NCBI GenBank assembly: GCA_020024595.1
Contig: JAHHTO010000067.1
Location: 1-13,005, forward strand
Origin: Schaedlerella sp.
Lineage (GTDB): Bacteria; Bacillota; Clostridia; Lachnospirales; Lachnospiraceae
DNA: 13,005 bases
Direction: 5' to 3'
The number at the start of each line of letters is the position of its first letter. Within the stretch, counting starts at the first letter, position 1. Made by a program: the position numbers and the translations under genes. The notes beneath the pieces were generated by a model. It was not told the DNA's origin. It made no database searches and worked only from the letters and a program-made list of their open reading frames with translations. Shown here piece after piece: positions 1 through 7,320 of the stretch.

Positions 1-188
1 TAGGAATTGCATTCGTTCCCGATTTTTGTATTACGGATTTGGTGAATGACCTATTCATTGTAAAAACGGAAGACGAACTTCCTTCCCGTGAACTGGTAAT
101 TGCATACAATGAGCAAATTCCTCTCACAAAAGCTGCCGAAGAATTTTTAAATTATTTCAAAGAGCCAACAAATACAATACCGGCATAA
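1..188 (+). CDS. LysR-family transcriptional regulator, C-terminal fragment
   Basis: This is the tail of a gene that begins left of the window. Reading from base 3 gives 61 residues before a TAA stop at 186-188. The visible part begins GIAFVPDFCITDL and ends with a helix reading PLTKAAEEFLNYF. This pattern, a hydrophobic strand with a 'G-I-A-x-V-P' turn and a closing 'L-T-x-A-A-x-x-F-L-x-x' helix, is typical of the end of the effector-binding domain of LysR-type regulators. The DNA-binding helix-turn-helix would lie outside the window, so the target genes and inducer cannot be judged. The gene faces pyruvate kinase and the two share the palindromic terminator just downstream. The family call rests on a short C-terminal stretch, so another periplasmic-binding-like domain protein remains possible. 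Confidence 0.6.
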   Translation, partial: GIAFVPDFCITDLVNDLFIVKTEDELPSRELVIAYNEQIPLTKAAEEFLNYFKEPTNTIPA

Positions 189-235
189 CCCCGATATACC
201 TATAGAAATGTAGCGTATATTCTCTTTACGACAAC

Positions 236-277
236 AAAACACGGCATTGGATTCCATGGAATCCAATGCCGTGTTTT
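236..277. terminator. Bidirectional terminator, 42-bp perfect palindrome
   Basis: The sequence is perfectly self-complementary from 236 to 277, centred between 256 and 257 on CCATGG. The arms read AAAACACGGCATTGG and its complement. A T-run (274-278) follows on the plus strand, and the A-run at 236-239 becomes a U-run on the minus strand. It lies between two converging genes, 47 bp after the LysR-type stop and 14 bp beyond the pyruvate kinase stop. It therefore fits an intrinsic terminator working in both directions. Confidence 0.9.
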
Positions 278-291
278 TATTCTGATTTCTT

Positions 292-1728
292 CTACTCAAT
301 TGTTGCGATCCGCATCATATTGCTTGCTCCGCTCTGCTCTTTTTGCACATTAGAAGAAGGAATTCCCGCAGTCAATACAACAACATCTCCAGACTCTACA
401 TATTTCTTAACTGCCGCAAGTTCTATAGCACCTTCACAAATATCATCCGTTGTTGTAAAAGCCAGCGATTTCAGTGGAATCACTCCCCAATAGATGGACA
501 TTCGACGTAAAGTACGCTCATTCGGTGTAACACCGAGAATCACCTGTCTGGGGCGCAGATTGGATACCACTCTTGATGTTGCTCCTGATACCGTCGGTGT
601 AATAATACATTTTGCATCTAGGTTTGCAGCAGCAACAACAGAAGAATATCCAATTGCACTGGACAAATTGGATTTTAAATGATCCCCTGCCTGTTCAATC
701 ATCTGTTCATAATCCAGATGTTGCTCTGTATTCTCGATAATATGCACCATCATCTGCAATGCCTCAATTGGATATTTTCCTGATGCAGTCTCTCCAGACA
801 ACATCACTACATCGGTTCCATCATAGACAGCATTCGCAACATCTGTTACCTCTGCTCTTGTAGGACGCGGATTCCGAATCATGGAATCCAGCATCTGTGT
901 TGCAGTGATGACTGTTTTAAAATTACTGTTGCACTTCTGGATCATCATCTTCTGCAGATACGGGACTTCTTCTGCCGGTATTTCTACCCCAAGATCTCCG
1001 CGGGCAACCATGATTCCATCTGCCGCACGGATAATCTCATCAATATTCTGAATCCCCTCTGCATTCTCAACCTTAGCAATAATCGGTGTATATGGGGTTC
1101 CCAGTTCTTTCAGATATGCTTTAATCTCCAACACACATTCTGCATTCCTCACAAAAGAAGCTGCAATAAAATCAATTCCCTGCTCCACTCCGAAACGAAT
1201 ATCTTCCTTATCCTTTTCTGTGATCGCCGGGAGCCTTACCGGAACATTGGGTACATTGACCCCTTTGCGTTCCCCCAGTTCGCCTCCATTCAAAATCTTA
1301 CATACAATATCTTTGCCACGCTTGGTAATGACTTCCAGTTCAATCAATCCATCATCGATCAGAATTCTTTTGCCGGTATCTACATCTTCTACAAGTCCGT
1401 CATACGTAATGGACACCTTTGTGTCATCTCCGACCATCTCCTCTGTTGTCAACACAAACGTATTGCCTGTTTGCAGCATCACCTTTTTTCCGTCTTTCAA
1501 CAGCCCTGTTCGAATCTCAGGTCCTTTTGTATCAAGTAGGATAGCCACATTTCTATGTTCCTCTTCCCGAAGCTGTTTTAGCTGATCCATGCGACCTTTA
1601 TGTTCCTGATGAGAGCCGTGTGAAAAGTTAAAACGTGCCACATCCATCCCCTCTCGAATCAGCCCTCGCATGATTTCTCTATCATCTGTTCTTGGTCCCA
1701 TCGTACATACTACTTTTGTCTTTTTCAT
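292..1728 (-). CDS. pyk: Pyruvate kinase
   Basis: Catalyses the last step of glycolysis in the cytoplasm, phosphoenolpyruvate + ADP to pyruvate + ATP. The 478-residue product is a full-length short-form enzyme without the extra PEP-utiliser-like C-terminal domain found in Bacillus-type enzymes. The order is an A barrel with the B domain inserted at about 70-165, then a C-terminal regulatory domain from about 340. Visible active-site features are R32 and N34 in ARFNFSHG, the signature IIAKVENAEGI with catalytic K219 and metal-binding E221, and VARGDLGVEIP with metal-binding D245. The stretch DTKGPEIRTG (66-75) carries Glu at the position (muscle 117) that separates K+-dependent from K+-independent enzymes, so K+ dependence is predicted. 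The ATG is preceded by AGGAGA. A promoter lies just after the upstream rhomboid-like gene. The gene ends at the shared palindromic terminator. Confidence 0.97.
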   Translation of the reverse strand: MKKTKVVCTMGPRTDDREIMRGLIREGMDVARFNFSHGSHQEHKGRMDQLKQLREEEHRNVAILLDTKGPEIRTGLLKDGKKVMLQTGNTFVLTTEEMVGDDTKVSITYDGLVEDVDTGKRILIDDGLIELEVITKRGKDIVCKILNGGELGERKGVNVPNVPVRLPAITEKDKEDIRFGVEQGIDFIAASFVRNAECVLEIKAYLKELGTPYTPIIAKVENAEGIQNIDEIIRAADGIMVARGDLGVEIPAEEVPYLQKMMIQKCNSNFKTVITATQMLDSMIRNPRPTRAEVTDVANAVYDGTDVVMLSGETASGKYPIEALQMMVHIIENTEQHLDYEQMIEQAGDHLKSNLSSAIGYSSVVAAANLDAKCIITPTVSGATSRVVSNLRPRQVILGVTPNERTLRRMSIYWGVIPLKSLAFTTTDDICEGAIELAAVKKYVESGDVVVLTAGIPSSNVQKEQSGASNMMRIATIE

Positions 1729-1794
1729 CTACAATCTCCTTTTGATACGATTCTGATCTTGTCTTTCCCTATATGCTCGTCTTCTATATTTCAT

Positions 1795-1823
1795 ATCATA
1801 TTAGCATCACTTCAAACAATCAA
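1795..1823 (-). promoter_or_regulatory. Candidate sigma-A promoter for pyk
   Basis: On the minus strand, TTGATT (1818-1823) is followed after exactly 17 bp by TATGAT (1795-1800), four and five matches to the consensus hexamers. It sits directly beyond the stop of the rhomboid-like gene and would give pyk a leader of about 60 nt. Pyruvate kinase can thus be made independently of the upstream gene, although read-through is possible because no terminator separates them. Confidence 0.6.
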
Positions 1824-1826
1824 TTC

Positions 1827-2660
1827 CTACTTGACATGTTCATGTGTAAACAGATGATCCTGGCAGTATTCAAAATTACCATTACACTTCGAACAATATC
1901 GGAATTCCAGTGTTGGATCATCCAGTTCTGTTCTGCCACAGACCGCACACCGGTGCTTTGCACCTCCTGCATATGTCATATGCGGTCTGGAAGTCTGCTT
2001 CTGAAACTTTCTTTTCCGCATCTGCTGTTTCGGCATATATGGCTTCACATTTCTGCTGGATAAGAAAAATACCAGGAAATTCAGGATTGATGCAATAATT
2101 GCAATTCTTGTATATAAATTACCATTGATCAAGGAATACAAAATCATTACGGCATACACAAGCGCCATCCATTTCATCTTAATCGGAATAATAAAATACA
2201 GCAACACTTCCATATCTGGATAACTTACCGCAAATGCAAGAAAAATAGACATATTAATATAATATGTGCTAAAAAACATCCCGTATCCCACAGCATCCAC
2301 ACCAATGATCGCATAAAGAAGAAATGCTCCTAATACCGTAAATAAAATCCCCGAAAAAATATATACATTGTATCGGAACGCCCCCCATGTCTGCTCCAAT
2401 ACCCTGCCAAGTGAATAATAAAAAATCATCATGATAACCGTTGTCAAAATATTTCCACCCGGTGGAATCAGTACCCAAGAAACGATTCTCCAAATCTGTC
2501 CTCTTAAAATATACGCAGGCTCCAGTGTCAGCCAGTTTAAAAGCCCTGGCACGAACATATATACACCAAATCCAATAACATATCCGCCTATCAAATACAT
2601 CGTCAAATTATGAATCGCATAGCGGCCAAACTTTTTTTCCAATTTACTTAACCAATTCAA
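1827..2660 (-). CDS. Rhomboid-fold membrane protein, probably non-proteolytic, with C-terminal zinc ribbon
   Basis: An integral membrane protein of 277 residues with about six hydrophobic segments between residues 20 and 212. Two features match the rhomboid family: the loop-1 signature GQIWRIVSWVLIPP (54-67) and the 'G-x-x-L-E-x-x-W-G' segment (85-93). The catalytic parts are absent: there is no GxSG serine motif in the later helices and no helix with a catalytic His. I infer a pseudoprotease, or a scaffold or binding protein. After a basic linker (about 213-227) comes a zinc ribbon, C228-x2-C231 and C246-x2-C249, followed by C256, H259, H263 and H265, which could bind a second metal. The start codon is TTG, with AGGAGA 10 nt upstream and an in-frame TGA just before it; the next Met is residue 21, inside the first helix. 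Substrate or partner is unknown. Confidence 0.75.
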   Translation of the reverse strand: MNWLSKLEKKFGRYAIHNLTMYLIGGYVIGFGVYMFVPGLLNWLTLEPAYILRGQIWRIVSWVLIPPGGNILTTVIMMIFYYSLGRVLEQTWGAFRYNVYIFSGILFTVLGAFLLYAIIGVDAVGYGMFFSTYYINMSIFLAFAVSYPDMEVLLYFIIPIKMKWMALVYAVMILYSLINGNLYTRIAIIASILNFLVFFLSSRNVKPYMPKQQMRKRKFQKQTSRPHMTYAGGAKHRCAVCGRTELDDPTLEFRYCSKCNGNFEYCQDHLFTHEHVK

Positions 2661-2713
2661 GTTTCTTCAATCTCCTCTTGTTTAATTTAAATCTAATTTT
2701 TTGCATATAGATA

Positions 2714-2742
2714 ATTGTATCGTCCGACTGTTGGTTTGTCAA
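2714..2742 (-). promoter_or_regulatory. Strong sigma-A promoter for the rhomboid-like gene
   Basis: On the minus strand there is a perfect TTGACA (2737-2742), a 17-bp spacer and TACAAT (2714-2719), which is five of six matches to the -10 consensus. Transcription would begin near 2707, leaving a leader of about 47 nt to the TTG start at 2660. It is the best promoter match in the window. Confidence 0.8.
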
Positions 2743-2826
2743 ACATATGTTGCATATTTACTCCATTTTGTCTGCTTCCTTATTTTTGTTTGTGAAAATT
2801 TACGGTGTATCAGCATAACCCAAACC

Positions 2827-2853
2827 ATACAAAAGGGTTGTATAGGGTTGTAT
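2827..2853. repeat. Phased ATACAA/TTGTAT half-sites, possible operator
   Basis: An inverted pair ATACAA (2827-2832) and TTGTAT (2838-2843) is followed by another TTGTAT (2848-2853). Half-site starts are 11 and 10 bp apart, about one helical turn. The last two form a tandem repeat of GGGTTGTATA (2835-2844 and 2845-2854). The cluster ends 5 bp before the proposed -35 box of the activase gene, a place suited to a regulator. No regulator gene in the window can be tied to it. The region is AT-rich, so chance is possible. Confidence 0.4.
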
Positions 2854-2858
2854 AAAGA

Positions 2859-2887
2859 TTGTGTTTTTTTTTATCTTGTCGTATAAT
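2859..2887 (+). promoter_or_regulatory. Candidate promoter for the double-activase gene
   Basis: A perfect TATAAT (2882-2887) is preceded at 17 bp by TTGTGT (2859-2864), a weak -35 with only TTG conserved, and a T-run fills part of the spacer. The predicted transcript starts near 2894, giving a leader of about 74 nt. A weak -35 next to repeated half-sites would fit control by an activator, but this is inference. Confidence 0.6.
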
Positions 2888-2967
2888 GTAAAAAGCTGTC
2901 AAAAATTGACTGTATTTAATAGGAAATAACAGGAATACATTTTATTATAAAAGAGGATGAGTAATCT

Positions 2968-5900
2968 ATGAAATCAAATAATTTACATACTTTAGGAATT
3001 GATATTGGTTCAACAACTGTTAAGATTGCGGTGCTGAACAATGAAAATGAAGTCCTATTTTCAGACTATGAACGGCACTTTGCCAACATTCAGGAGACAC
3101 TATCAGACCTTCTCGGACGTGCCCTATATATCCTCGGCTCGATCCGCGTATCTCCGGTAATTACCGGCTCCGGTGGGCTAGCACTGGCAAAACATCTGGG
3201 CATTCCTTTTGTTCAGGAGGTCATTGCGGTTTCCACTGCTTTGCAGGATTATGCTCCTCAGACAGATGTTGCAATTGAATTAGGAGGAGAAGATGCCAAA
3301 ATCATATATTTTGAAGGTGGAAATGTAGAACAACGTATGAATGGTGTCTGCGCAGGAGGCACCGGTTCTTTTATTGATCAGATGGCATCTCTGCTTCAAA
3401 CAGATGCTTCCGGTCTGAATGAATACGCCAAACATTATCAGGCTCTATATTCCATTGCAGCGCGCTGCGGAGTATTTGCAAAATCAGATATCCAACCGCT
3501 GATTAATGAAGGTGCCGCAAAAGAAGATCTCGCTGCATCAATCTTTCAGGCCGTTGTCAATCAGACAATCAGTGGTCTTGCCTGTGGAAAGCCGATTCGC
3601 GGTCATGTTGCATTTTTAGGTGGACCACTTCACTTTTTATCTGAGCTTCGAAATGCGTTTATCCGCACGTTAAAACTAGACGACGAACATATCATTGCGC
3701 CGAATCACTCGCATTTGTTTGCAGCAATTGGCTCCGCATTAAATTCTAAAAGGGAGATTTCCGTTGCTTTAAGGGAACTTCAAGAACGTCTGGCAGGCAA
3801 AATTCAGATGGATATTGAGATTGAACGTATGGAGCCATTATTTTCCACCACGGCTGAATACGAAGAATTCATCACACGTCATAACCGTCATCAGGTTCCA
3901 ATTAAAGATCTTGCAACTTATCATGGAAAAGCATTTTTAGGAATTGATGCTGGTTCTACAACAACCAAAGCCGCTCTTGTCGGTGAAGACGGAACTCTTT
4001 TATACTCCTTCTACCACAACAATGACGGTGACCCACTTGGAACAACCATCCGGGCGATCAAAGATATTTACAGCCAGCTTCCAGAAAATGTAGAGATTGT
4101 ACATTCCTGCTCTACCGGTTATGGAGAAGCATTGATTAAATCTGCCCTTTTATTGGATGAAGGAGAAGTTGAAACTGTATCTCATTACTATGCAGCCTCT
4201 TTCTTTGAAGCGGATGTAGACTGTATCCTCGACATTGGTGGGCAGGATATGAAATGCATCAAGATCAAAAACCAGACAGTAGACAGCGTTCAGCTTAACG
4301 AAGCATGCTCTTCCGGATGTGGTTCTTTTATTGAAACATTCGCAAAGTCTTTGAACTACTCTGTCGAAGATTTTGCACATGAAGCATTATATGCCAACAA
4401 TCCGATCGATCTTGGAACACGATGCACTGTATTTATGAACTCAAAGGTCAAACAGGCACAGAAAGAAGGGGCTTCTGTTGCAGACATTTCTGCCGGGCTT
4501 GCTTATTCCGTGATTAAAAATGCTCTGTTTAAAGTCATCAAAGTATCCGATGCATCTGAACTTGGCAAGCACATCGTAGTACAGGGTGGCACCTTCTACA
4601 ACAATGCCATTCTCCGCAGTTTTGAAAAGATTGCCGACTGTGAAGCAATCCGTCCGGATATTGCAGGTATTATGGGTGCATTCGGTGCTGCCCTGATTGC
4701 AAGAGAACGCTACAATGGCTGTAAAGGAACCACCATGCTTTCTATCGAAGAGATTGAAGCATTGGAATATTCTACCACCATGAAAAAATGCAAAGGCTGT
4801 ACTAACAATTGCCGTCTGACTGTCAATCATTTCAGTGGCGGAAGACGCTTTATCACTGGAAACCGCTGCGAACGCGGTCTCGGCAAAGAAAAAACGGAAA
4901 ATAAACTGCCGAATCTCTTTGACTACAAAATGCACCGATATTTTGACTATGCACCTTTGGAAGAATCTGAGGCAAATCGCGGCATCATCGGAATTCCCCG
5001 TGTGCTGAATATGTACGAAAACTATCCGTTTTGGTTTACATTTTTTCATACATTGGGATTTCGGGTTGTGCTTTCGCCCGCTTCTACCAGGAAGATCTAT
5101 GAATTGGGAATCGAATCCATTCCAAGTGAATCCGAATGTTACCCCGCCAAACTTGCGCACGGTCATGTTCAATGGCTGATCGATCAGGGCATCCAGCACA
5201 TTTTCTATCCTTCGATTCCTTACGAAAGAAACGAATTTAAAGATGCAAACAACCACTATAACTGCCCGATTGTTACATCCTATCCTGAAAATATCAAGAA
5301 CAACATGGATCCGATCATTACAGGAAAGGTAGATTTCATTCACCCGTTTCTAAGCTTTCAAAGTGAAGATACTATCTCCTATAGACTGACAGAGGAATTG
5401 TCAGAGAAATTTGACATCTCATCAACAGAAATCCGTGAGGCAGTCCATGCTGCGTGGACGGAACTTGCTGCATGCCGTGAAGACATGCGTAAAAAGGGAG
5501 AAGAAACGATTCGCTTCTTAAATGAAACAGGAAACCGTGGAATTGTTCTTGCCGGCCGTCCTTACCACATTGACCCAGAAGTACATCACGGTCTTCCAGA
5601 ATTGATCAATTCCTACAATATTGCCGTGCTGACTGAAGATTCCGTATCACACCTGAATCCGGTAGAGCGTCCTCTGAATGTTATGGATCAGTGGATGTAT
5701 CACTCTCGGCTGTATGCAGCGGCAAATTATGTAAAGACCGTAGATAATCTGGATTTGATCCAGCTTAATTCCTTCGGATGTGGTCTGGATGCTGTAACAA
5801 CTGATCAGGTAGCTGAAATTCTGACAAATTCAGATAAGATTTATACAACATTGAAAATCGATGAAGTTAATAACTTGGGTGCAGCCCGAATCCGTGTCCG

Positions 5901-7227
5901 CTCTCTGCTGGCAGCAATTCGTGTCCGCGAACAAAGAAGTGTTACACGCGATATCAAACCTGCCTCGATCGAAAAAATACCATTTACGAAAGAGATGCGA
6001 GATACTTATACCATTCTCTGTCCGCAGATGTCTCCGATTCATTTCGAGTTACTGGAGCCGGCACTCAAAGCTGGCGGATACAACATAAAAATTTTGCCAA
6101 ATGACAACAAACATGCTGTTGACATAGGACTCAAATACGTGAATAACGATGCCTGCTACCCATCTCTGATGGTTGTCGGTCAGATCATGGATGCCATTCT
6201 GTCGGGAGAATATGACACAGACCATCTTGCGATCATCATTACTCAGACTGGAGGTGGCTGCCGTGCATCCAACTATATCGGATTTATCCGTCGGGCATTA
6301 AAGAAGGCTGGATATGCACGAATTCCAGTTATTTCATTAAACTTAAGCGGTCTTGAAAGCAACCCCGGATTCACTCTCACTCCTACACTTGTGATGCGTG
6401 GAATGTATGCAATTATCCTTGGAGATATCTTCATGAAATGTGTGTACCGTATGCGTCCATATGAGGCAGTTCCAGGGGAAGCCAACCACCTTCACAGGAA
6501 ATGGGTGGAAAAATGCAGACAATTTTTAACGACCGGTTATCCGTCCAGACGAAAATTCAAAAAACTTTGTACCGAAATTATTCATGACTTTGACAATATG
6601 GAATTGCTGGACATCAAAAAACCTCGTGTCGGTGTAGTTGGTGAGATTCTTGTCAAATTTCTTCCGGCAGCGAATAACTATCTGGTAGAACTCCTAGAGT
6701 CAGAAGGTGCAGAAGCAGTTGTTCCTGATTTACTCGACTTTTTTCTCTACTGCTTCTACAATCAGAACTTTAAATTTTCGCATCTTGGAATGAAAAAATC
6801 CAAGGCATTGATTGGAAACCTCGGTATCAAAACACTGGAATGGCTTCGCAATCCAGCAAGCAGAGCATTTAAAGAAAGTAAACACTTCGCTCCCCCTGCA
6901 AAGATTCAAGATCTTGCAAAGATGGCATCTGAGATTGTTTCTTTGGGAAATCAGACTGGAGAGGGATGGTTCTTAACTGGAGAAATGCTGGAACTGATTC
7001 ACAGTGGCGCAAGCAATATCGTATGCACCCAGCCATTCGCCTGCCTGCCGAATCATGTAGTCGGAAAGGGTGTTATCAAGGAACTTCGCAGACTATATCC
7101 AAAGTCCAACGTAGTCGCTATTGATTTTGACCCAGGTGCAAGCGAGGTCAATCAGCTCAACCGAATTAAATTGATGCTTTCTACGGCAAATAAAAATTTG
7201 AATACAGAAAATAGATACCAAAGATAA
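2968..7227 (+). CDS. Giant acyl-CoA dehydratase activase-type Fe-S protein (two BadF/BcrA/HgdC ATPase domains fused to a DUF2229/HgdB-like half)
   Basis: A 1419-residue cytoplasmic protein related to the ATP-driven electron donors of 2-hydroxyacyl-CoA dehydratases and benzoyl-CoA reductases. Domain 1 (about 8-270) has the ASKHA phosphate loop DIGSTTVK (12-19), GGEDAK and cluster-type cysteines C128 (VCAGGTGSF) and C167 (ARCGVF). Domain 2 (about 322-585) repeats this with DAGSTTTK (327-334), GGQDMK, C447 (ACSSGCGSF) and C486 (TRCTVF). A four-cysteine linker follows (C608, C611, C615, C634). The second half resembles DUF2229 and the dehydratase D component, with conserved C724, C766, C938, C1018, C1063, C1098 and a final PFACLPNH segment with C1359. 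Such proteins are common in Clostridia, but their substrate is not established. No separate dehydratase subunits lie nearby, so activator and reductase parts seem to sit on one chain. Double-cubane-cluster reductases are a plausible model. The ATG has GAGGA 10 nt upstream, and the reading frame is intact. Confidence 0.88.
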   Translation: MKSNNLHTLGIDIGSTTVKIAVLNNENEVLFSDYERHFANIQETLSDLLGRALYILGSIRVSPVITGSGGLALAKHLGIPFVQEVIAVSTALQDYAPQTDVAIELGGEDAKIIYFEGGNVEQRMNGVCAGGTGSFIDQMASLLQTDASGLNEYAKHYQALYSIAARCGVFAKSDIQPLINEGAAKEDLAASIFQAVVNQTISGLACGKPIRGHVAFLGGPLHFLSELRNAFIRTLKLDDEHIIAPNHSHLFAAIGSALNSKREISVALRELQERLAGKIQMDIEIERMEPLFSTTAEYEEFITRHNRHQVPIKDLATYHGKAFLGIDAGSTTTKAALVGEDGTLLYSFYHNNDGDPLGTTIRAIKDIYSQLPENVEIVHSCSTGYGEALIKSALLLDEGEVETVSHYYAASFFEADVDCILDIGGQDMKCIKIKNQTVDSVQLNEACSSGCGSFIETFAKSLNYSVEDFAHEALYANNPIDLGTRCTVFMNSKVKQAQKEGASVADISAGLAYSVIKNALFKVIKVSDASELGKHIVVQGGTFYNNAILRSFEKIADCEAIRPDIAGIMGAFGAALIARERYNGCKGTTMLSIEEIEALEYSTTMKKCKGCTNNCRLTVNHFSGGRRFITGNRCERGLGKEKTENKLPNLFDYKMHRYFDYAPLEESEANRGIIGIPRVLNMYENYPFWFTFFHTLGFRVVLSPASTRKIYELGIESIPSESECYPAKLAHGHVQWLIDQGIQHIFYPSIPYERNEFKDANNHYNCPIVTSYPENIKNNMDPIITGKVDFIHPFLSFQSEDTISYRLTEELSEKFDISSTEIREAVHAAWTELAACREDMRKKGEETIRFLNETGNRGIVLAGRPYHIDPEVHHGLPELINSYNIAVLTEDSVSHLNPVERPLNVMDQWMYHSRLYAAANYVKTVDNLDLIQLNSFGCGLDAVTTDQVAEILTNSDKIYTTLKIDEVNNLGAARIRVRSLLAAIRVREQRSVTRDIKPASIEKIPFTKEMRDTYTILCPQMSPIHFELLEPALKAGGYNIKILPNDNKHAVDIGLKYVNNDACYPSLMVVGQIMDAILSGEYDTDHLAIIITQTGGGCRASNYIGFIRRALKKAGYARIPVISLNLSGLESNPGFTLTPTLVMRGMYAIILGDIFMKCVYRMRPYEAVPGEANHLHRKWVEKCRQFLTTGYPSRRKFKKLCTEIIHDFDNMELLDIKKPRVGVVGEILVKFLPAANNYLVELLESEGAEAVVPDLLDFFLYCFYNQNFKFSHLGMKKSKALIGNLGIKTLEWLRNPASRAFKESKHFAPPAKIQDLAKMASEIVSLGNQTGEGWFLTGEMLELIHSGASNIVCTQPFACLPNHVVGKGVIKELRRLYPKSNVVAIDFDPGASEVNQLNRIKLMLSTANKNLNTENRYQR

Positions 7228-7239
7228 CAAAACAAGATA

Positions 7240-7320
7240 AAATCCCCCTGTGTTACTAAGACACATTCTTACTCGTCAAACGACAAAAAGGAGAATGTCT
7301 TAGTAACCACAGGAGGATTT
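7240..7320. terminator. Large bidirectional hairpin between convergent genes
   Basis: The left arm (7240-7269) and right arm (7292-7320) pair over about 28 bp with a few mismatches or bulges. Shared blocks are AAATCC, CCTGTG, TTACTAAGAC and ATTCT. Inside the 22-nt loop is a small hairpin, TCGT-CAA-ACGA (7273-7283). Transcripts leaving leftward meet a T-rich stretch (ATTTTATCTTGTTTTG); the rightward tail is weaker. The right arm includes part of the HAD gene's stop codon. It most likely terminates both the double-activase gene and the minus-strand operon. Confidence 0.8.

Larger units (their letters stand above)
2661..2967. other. Divergent intergenic region with two promoters
   Basis: This 307-bp AT-rich region separates the rhomboid-like gene (leftward) from the double-activase gene (rightward). 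It holds the near-consensus leftward promoter at 2714-2742, a rightward promoter at 2859-2887 and a cluster of ATACAA/TTGTAT half-sites at 2827-2853. Short reading frames here have no convincing ribosome site or protein-like composition. I see no tRNA, riboswitch or stable RNA fold. The ribosome site for the rightward gene is GAGGA at 2953-2957, 10 nt before its ATG. Confidence 0.6.

Noticed and set aside
1220..1585. A plus-strand 121-codon frame opposite pyk
   Set aside because: Serine/proline-rich shadow of the pyruvate kinase B domain; no ribosome site or family resemblance.
1827..2660. Calling the membrane protein an active rhomboid protease
   Set aside because: The GxSG serine motif and catalytic histidine are absent, so only a rhomboid-like fold is claimed.
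2906..2948. A second possible rightward promoter, TTGACT (2906-2911) with TATTAT (2943-2948)
   Set aside because: The spacing of 31 bp is far outside the usable 16-18 bp range.
4441..5343. A 300-codon open frame on the minus strand inside the double-activase gene
   Set aside because: It is antisense to conserved coding sequence, has composition typical of a shadow frame and no credible ribosome site; the overlapping plus-strand protein has clear domains throughout.
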